Shown here piece after piece: positions 60,995 to 64,000 of a stretch of 64,000 nucleotides of DNA (positions are counted from its first letter, which is position 1; every line of letters begins with the position of its first letter). The notes under the pieces are model-generated. The model searched no databases and was not told the origin of the DNA. It was given only the letters and a program-made list of their open reading frames with translations. A program made the position numbers and the translations under genes. Origin of the DNA: Bradyrhizobium sp. Rc3b (lineage in GTDB: Bacteria; Pseudomonadota; Alphaproteobacteria; Rhizobiales; Xanthobacteraceae); assembly GCF_900114915.1 (NCBI RefSeq), contig NZ_FOUS01000012.1, forward strand, positions 124,001-188,000, given 5' to 3'.

Positions 60995-62716
60995 ATGAGC
61001 GCGGGCCTCAACGAGAAGGATTATCTCGCCACCTTGCGTGGCCTGTGGGATAGGGCCTGGCCGAAAGGCATGCCGCGTTCGCCGAATTATCTGCACGGCG
61101 AAGTTCCCTTGACGGAATATCTGCGCGCCTGGGCGAAGCGCAGCCCGGAGCGGCCCGCAATCAACTTCTACGGCCACGTCACCACCTACGCGGAGCTCGA
61201 CCGGCTGAGCGACCGTTTTGCGGCGCTGCTGCAAGCCAAGGGCGTCAGCAAGGGTGACCGCGTCGCCGTGTTCCTGCCGAACTGCCCGCAATTCCACATC
61301 GTGTTCTTCGGCATTTTGAAGCTCGGCGCGATCCATGTCCCCGTCAGCCCGCTGTCGCGCGCGTTCGAGCTGTCCTACGAGCTGAACGACACCCAGGCCG
61401 ATGTGATCGTGGCGCTCGACCAGCTCGTCCCCGTCGTCGAGCAGGTGAAAGGCGAGGTGCGCCTGCGCGAAATCATCGTCACCAGCTTCGCCGATGTCAT
61501 TCCGGTAACGCCCGCGTTCCCCACGCCGGACTCGATCCGCGCGCCGCGCGTTGCGGTCCCGGGCGCGACCGATCTGCTGCCGACGCTGGCGGCAATGCCC
61601 ACGCCTATGCCGCTGCCGCCGCCTGGGCTCGATGACGTTGCCGCGCTCAACTACACCGGCGGCACCACCGGCATGCCCAAGGGCTGCGTCCATACCCATC
61701 GCGACATGGTGTACACGGCCGCGGCCAATTACGGCATCTCGGTGCTGTCCGACGAGAGCAGCGTGTTCCTGTCGTTCTTTCCGGAATTCTGGATCGCCGG
61801 CGAGAACTTTGGCCTGATCTTCCCGCTGTTCTCCGGCGCGACGCTGGTGCTGCTGGCGCGCTGGGATGCCGTCGGCGCGATGGCGGCGATCGACAAATAC
61901 AAGGTCACCATCACCGCGATGCCGGTCGACGGCGCGGTCGAGCTGATGGACCATCCGCGCTGGAGCGAGTTCGACCTGTCGTCGCTGCAGCAGGTCCGCG
62001 TCGTCTCCTTCGTCAAGAAGCTCAACGCCGATTATCGCAAGCGCTGGAAGGGTCTGACCGGCACGATCCTGATGGAGGCGGCATGGGGCATGACGGAAAC
62101 CCACACCTCCAACACCTTCACGGCGGGCTTCCAGGATGACGATTTCGACCTCAACAATCAGCCGATCTTCGTCGGCCTGCCGGTCCCCGGCGCCGAGTTC
62201 AAGATCACCGATTTCGAGACCGGCGCATTGCTGCCGCTCGGCGCGGAAGGCGAGATCCGCGTGCGGACGCCGTCGCTGCTGAAGAGCTACTGGAACAAGC
62301 CGGAGGCGACCTCCGAGTCGCTCGTCGACGGTTGGCTGCGCACCGGCGATATCGGCAACATCGACAAGGACGGTTTTTTGCACTTCCTCGGCCGCCGCAA
62401 GGAGATGCTGAAGGTCAAGGGCATGAGCGTGTTTCCGCCGGAGATCGAGGCGCTGCTCGGCCAGCATCCGAAAGTGCTGGGATCGGGCGTGGTCGGGCGC
62501 GACGATCCTGACAAGGGGCAGGTGCCGGTGGCCTATATCCAGCTCAAGCCGGAGGCGGTCGGCACCATCTCTGCGGAAGATCTGCGCGCCTGGTGCGCCG
62601 AGCGCATGGCCGTCTACAAGGTCCCGGAAGTGCGTATTATCGATGCCCTGCCGCTGACGGCGACGGGCAAGGTGAAGAAGCAGGATCTCGATCCGAATCT
62701 TCCTGCTGCTGTCTGA
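60995..62716 (+). CDS. AMP-dependent acyl-CoA synthetase
   Basis: A 573-residue ANL ligase: YTGGTTGMPKG (220-230), AWGMTETH, TGDIG, GRRKEMLKVKGMSVFPPEIE hinge and C-terminal catalytic Lys in TATGKVKKQDL. GGGAAAG before the ATG at 60995. Followed 12 bp later by a biotin carboxylase, so the CoA ester it makes may be carboxylated. Substrate unknown. Confidence 0.92.
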   Translation: MSAGLNEKDYLATLRGLWDRAWPKGMPRSPNYLHGEVPLTEYLRAWAKRSPERPAINFYGHVTTYAELDRLSDRFAALLQAKGVSKGDRVAVFLPNCPQFHIVFFGILKLGAIHVPVSPLSRAFELSYELNDTQADVIVALDQLVPVVEQVKGEVRLREIIVTSFADVIPVTPAFPTPDSIRAPRVAVPGATDLLPTLAAMPTPMPLPPPGLDDVAALNYTGGTTGMPKGCVHTHRDMVYTAAANYGISVLSDESSVFLSFFPEFWIAGENFGLIFPLFSGATLVLLARWDAVGAMAAIDKYKVTITAMPVDGAVELMDHPRWSEFDLSSLQQVRVVSFVKKLNADYRKRWKGLTGTILMEAAWGMTETHTSNTFTAGFQDDDFDLNNQPIFVGLPVPGAEFKITDFETGALLPLGAEGEIRVRTPSLLKSYWNKPEATSESLVDGWLRTGDIGNIDKDGFLHFLGRRKEMLKVKGMSVFPPEIEALLGQHPKVLGSGVVGRDDPDKGQVPVAYIQLKPEAVGTISAEDLRAWCAERMAVYKVPEVRIIDALPLTATGKVKKQDLDPNLPAAV

Positions 62717-62728
62717 GTGAGAGAGACG

Positions 62729-64000
62729 ATGTCGTTCAAGAAACTCCTGATCGCCAATCGCGGCGAGATCGCCATCCGCATCGCGCGCGCGGCGGCCGAT
62801 GCCGGCATCGCGACCGTTGCGATCCATCCCACTGATGATGCGCTGTCGCTGCACGTGCGTGTGGCCGACGAGGCGGTCGAAATCCCCGGCCGCGGCGCCC
62901 GGGCCTATCTCGACATCGATGCGGTGGTGACGGCGGCGAAAAGCGTCGGGTGCGATGCCGTGCATGCCGGCTACGGCTTCCTCAGCGAGAATGCCGCATT
63001 CGCCAAGGCGTGCGCGGACGTGGGCCTCACCTTCGTCGGGCCGAAGCCGGCGGCGCTCGAATTGTTCGGCGACAAGGTCGCGGCGCGGCAACTGGCAAAA
63101 CGTTGCGGCGTGCCGATCATTGCCGGCACCAGCGGGCCGTCCTCGCTGGAGGAGATCACGGCGTTCTTCAGTTCCCTCGGCAGCAATGCTGCGATCGTGA
63201 TCAAGGCAATGGCCGGCGGTGGCGGTCGCGGCATGCGCGTGGTCGAGAACGCATCCGATCTTGCGGAAGCCTATGCGCGCTGCCAGTCCGAGGCCAAGGC
63301 GGCCTTTGGCTTCGACGGCTTCTATGCCGAGCGGCTGATCCGGCAGGCGCGGCATATCGAGGTGCAGATCATCGGCGATCGTCACGGCGCGATCTCTCAT
63401 CTCTGGGAGCGTGAATGCACCATCCAGCGCCGGCACCAGAAGCTGATCGAGGTGGCGCCGAGCCCGTCGCTGAGCGATCCCTTGCGCGGCCGCATCATCG
63501 AGGCGGCCAAGCAACTTGCGACGGCGGCGGCTTACGACAATCTCGGCACGTTCGAGTTCCTGGTCGACGGCACGGCCGAGGACAGTTTTGCCTTCATCGA
63601 GGCCAATCCGCGGCTGCAGGTCGAGCACACCGTCACCGAAGAAGTGCTTGGGCTCGACCTCGTCCGCGCCCAGCTTGCGGTCGCGGAGGGTAGCACGCTC
63701 GCCTCGCTTGGCCTTGCGCAGGCATCGATCCCGAAGCCACGAGGCCATGCCATGCAGGTTCGCGTCAACATGGAAACGCTGGACGAGACGGGCGCGACGC
63801 ATCCGACCGGCGGCGTGCTCGCCGTTTTCGAGCCCCCATCAGGCCCCGGAGTTCGTGTCGATAGTTTTGGTTACGCCGGCTACAAGACCAGTGCGGCCTT
63901 CGACTCGTTACTCGCAAAAGTCATCGTGCATACGCCGGGCGAAGCCTGGCATGATGTCGTTGCAAAAGCCTCGCGTGCCCTGCGCGAGTTCCGGATCGAC
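62729..64000 (+). CDS. biotin carboxylase domain of acyl-CoA carboxylase, 3' end cut
   Basis: The 424 visible residues cover the biotin carboxylase N domain (KKLLIANRGEIAIRIARAA), ATP-grasp core (IKAMAGGGGRGMRVV, HIEVQIIGD, ECTIQRRHQKLIE, FIEANPRLQVEHTVTE) and start of the C domain. It carboxylates biotin using bicarbonate and ATP. The frame is open to the window end, so a biotin-carrier or carboxyltransferase domain may follow; Bradyrhizobium has long fused versions. Start at the ATG at 62729. Confidence 0.9.
   Translation, partial: MSFKKLLIANRGEIAIRIARAAADAGIATVAIHPTDDALSLHVRVADEAVEIPGRGARAYLDIDAVVTAAKSVGCDAVHAGYGFLSENAAFAKACADVGLTFVGPKPAALELFGDKVAARQLAKRCGVPIIAGTSGPSSLEEITAFFSSLGSNAAIVIKAMAGGGGRGMRVVENASDLAEAYARCQSEAKAAFGFDGFYAERLIRQARHIEVQIIGDRHGAISHLWERECTIQRRHQKLIEVAPSPSLSDPLRGRIIEAAKQLATAAAYDNLGTFEFLVDGTAEDSFAFIEANPRLQVEHTVTEEVLGLDLVRAQLAVAEGSTLASLGLAQASIPKPRGHAMQVRVNMETLDETGATHPTGGVLAVFEPPSGPGVRVDSFGYAGYKTSAAFDSLLAKVIVHTPGEAWHDVVAKASRALREFRID

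Noticed and set aside
60677..63802. 1,041-codon minus-strand frame opposite the chemoreceptor end, acyl-CoA synthetase and biotin carboxylase
   Set aside because: Antisense shadow caused by GC-rich third codon positions; the plus-strand proteins are clear family members.

Overview
The window reads as a chromosomal segment of an alphaproteobacterium of the Bradyrhizobium/Nitrobacteraceae group. This rests on the high GC content with strong GC bias at third codon positions, the housekeeping gene order trxB-lrp-greA-carB ... carA-yqeY ... dnaG-rpoD, a DnaG lacking zinc ligands, rluD divergent from a small membrane protein and next to rpoH, and many intergenic palindromic repeats of kinds typical of that group. 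I see no prophage, insertion sequence, CRISPR array or integrase.

Layout. 1-2.9 kb: a minus-strand operon of a family III CoA-transferase, a CitE-like CoA-ester lyase and a truncated AEC permease. 3.3-5.2 kb: a small secreted four-Cys protein, an orphan ParA ATPase and two tiny related membrane proteins. 5.5-9.6 kb: a DapA-family aldolase, a candidate small RNA with its own promoter and terminator, a LysR regulator, and trxB divergent from an Lrp regulator. 10-21 kb: greA, carB, an accessory block (MFS exporter with divergent ArsR-type regulator, tRNA-like relic, methyltransferase, Dps, cupin), then carA, a hydrolase and yqeY. 21-34.6 kb: accessory genes including an epoxide hydrolase, an acyl-CoA synthetase with MarR regulator, a hybrid histidine kinase, an ArsR-SRPBCC-SRPBCC operon, an LVIVD-repeat secreted protein, a LysE exporter, an N-formylglutamate amidohydrolase and a chlorite-dismutase-family protein. 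35-39.5 kb: dnaG and rpoD.

39.7-50.3 kb: small proteins, a lytic transglycosylase, an SDR, a lone receiver domain, a LysE exporter, a 22-residue Lys/Ala protein with its own terminator, a diguanylate cyclase, a peptidoglycan amidase, rpoH, rluD and tRNA-Glu(CTC). 50.6-54.2 kb: CBS and YbaK proteins, a Tat-exported hydrolase, a decayed HigA antitoxin and an ORF-poor structured element. 54.2-64 kb: an amidohydrolase with a CobW GTPase, a tautomerase divergent from a TetR regulator, two related Cys proteins, a chemoreceptor, and an acyl-CoA synthetase followed by a biotin carboxylase cut by the window edge.

How they work together: the housekeeping genes cover pyrimidine/arginine precursor supply (carAB), transcription and replication (greA, dnaG, rpoD, rpoH) and thiol redox (trxB). 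The accessory genes form short regulator-plus-target modules (ArsR/MFS, ArsR/SRPBCC, TetR/tautomerase) whose operators can be read as inverted repeats in the intergenic DNA.
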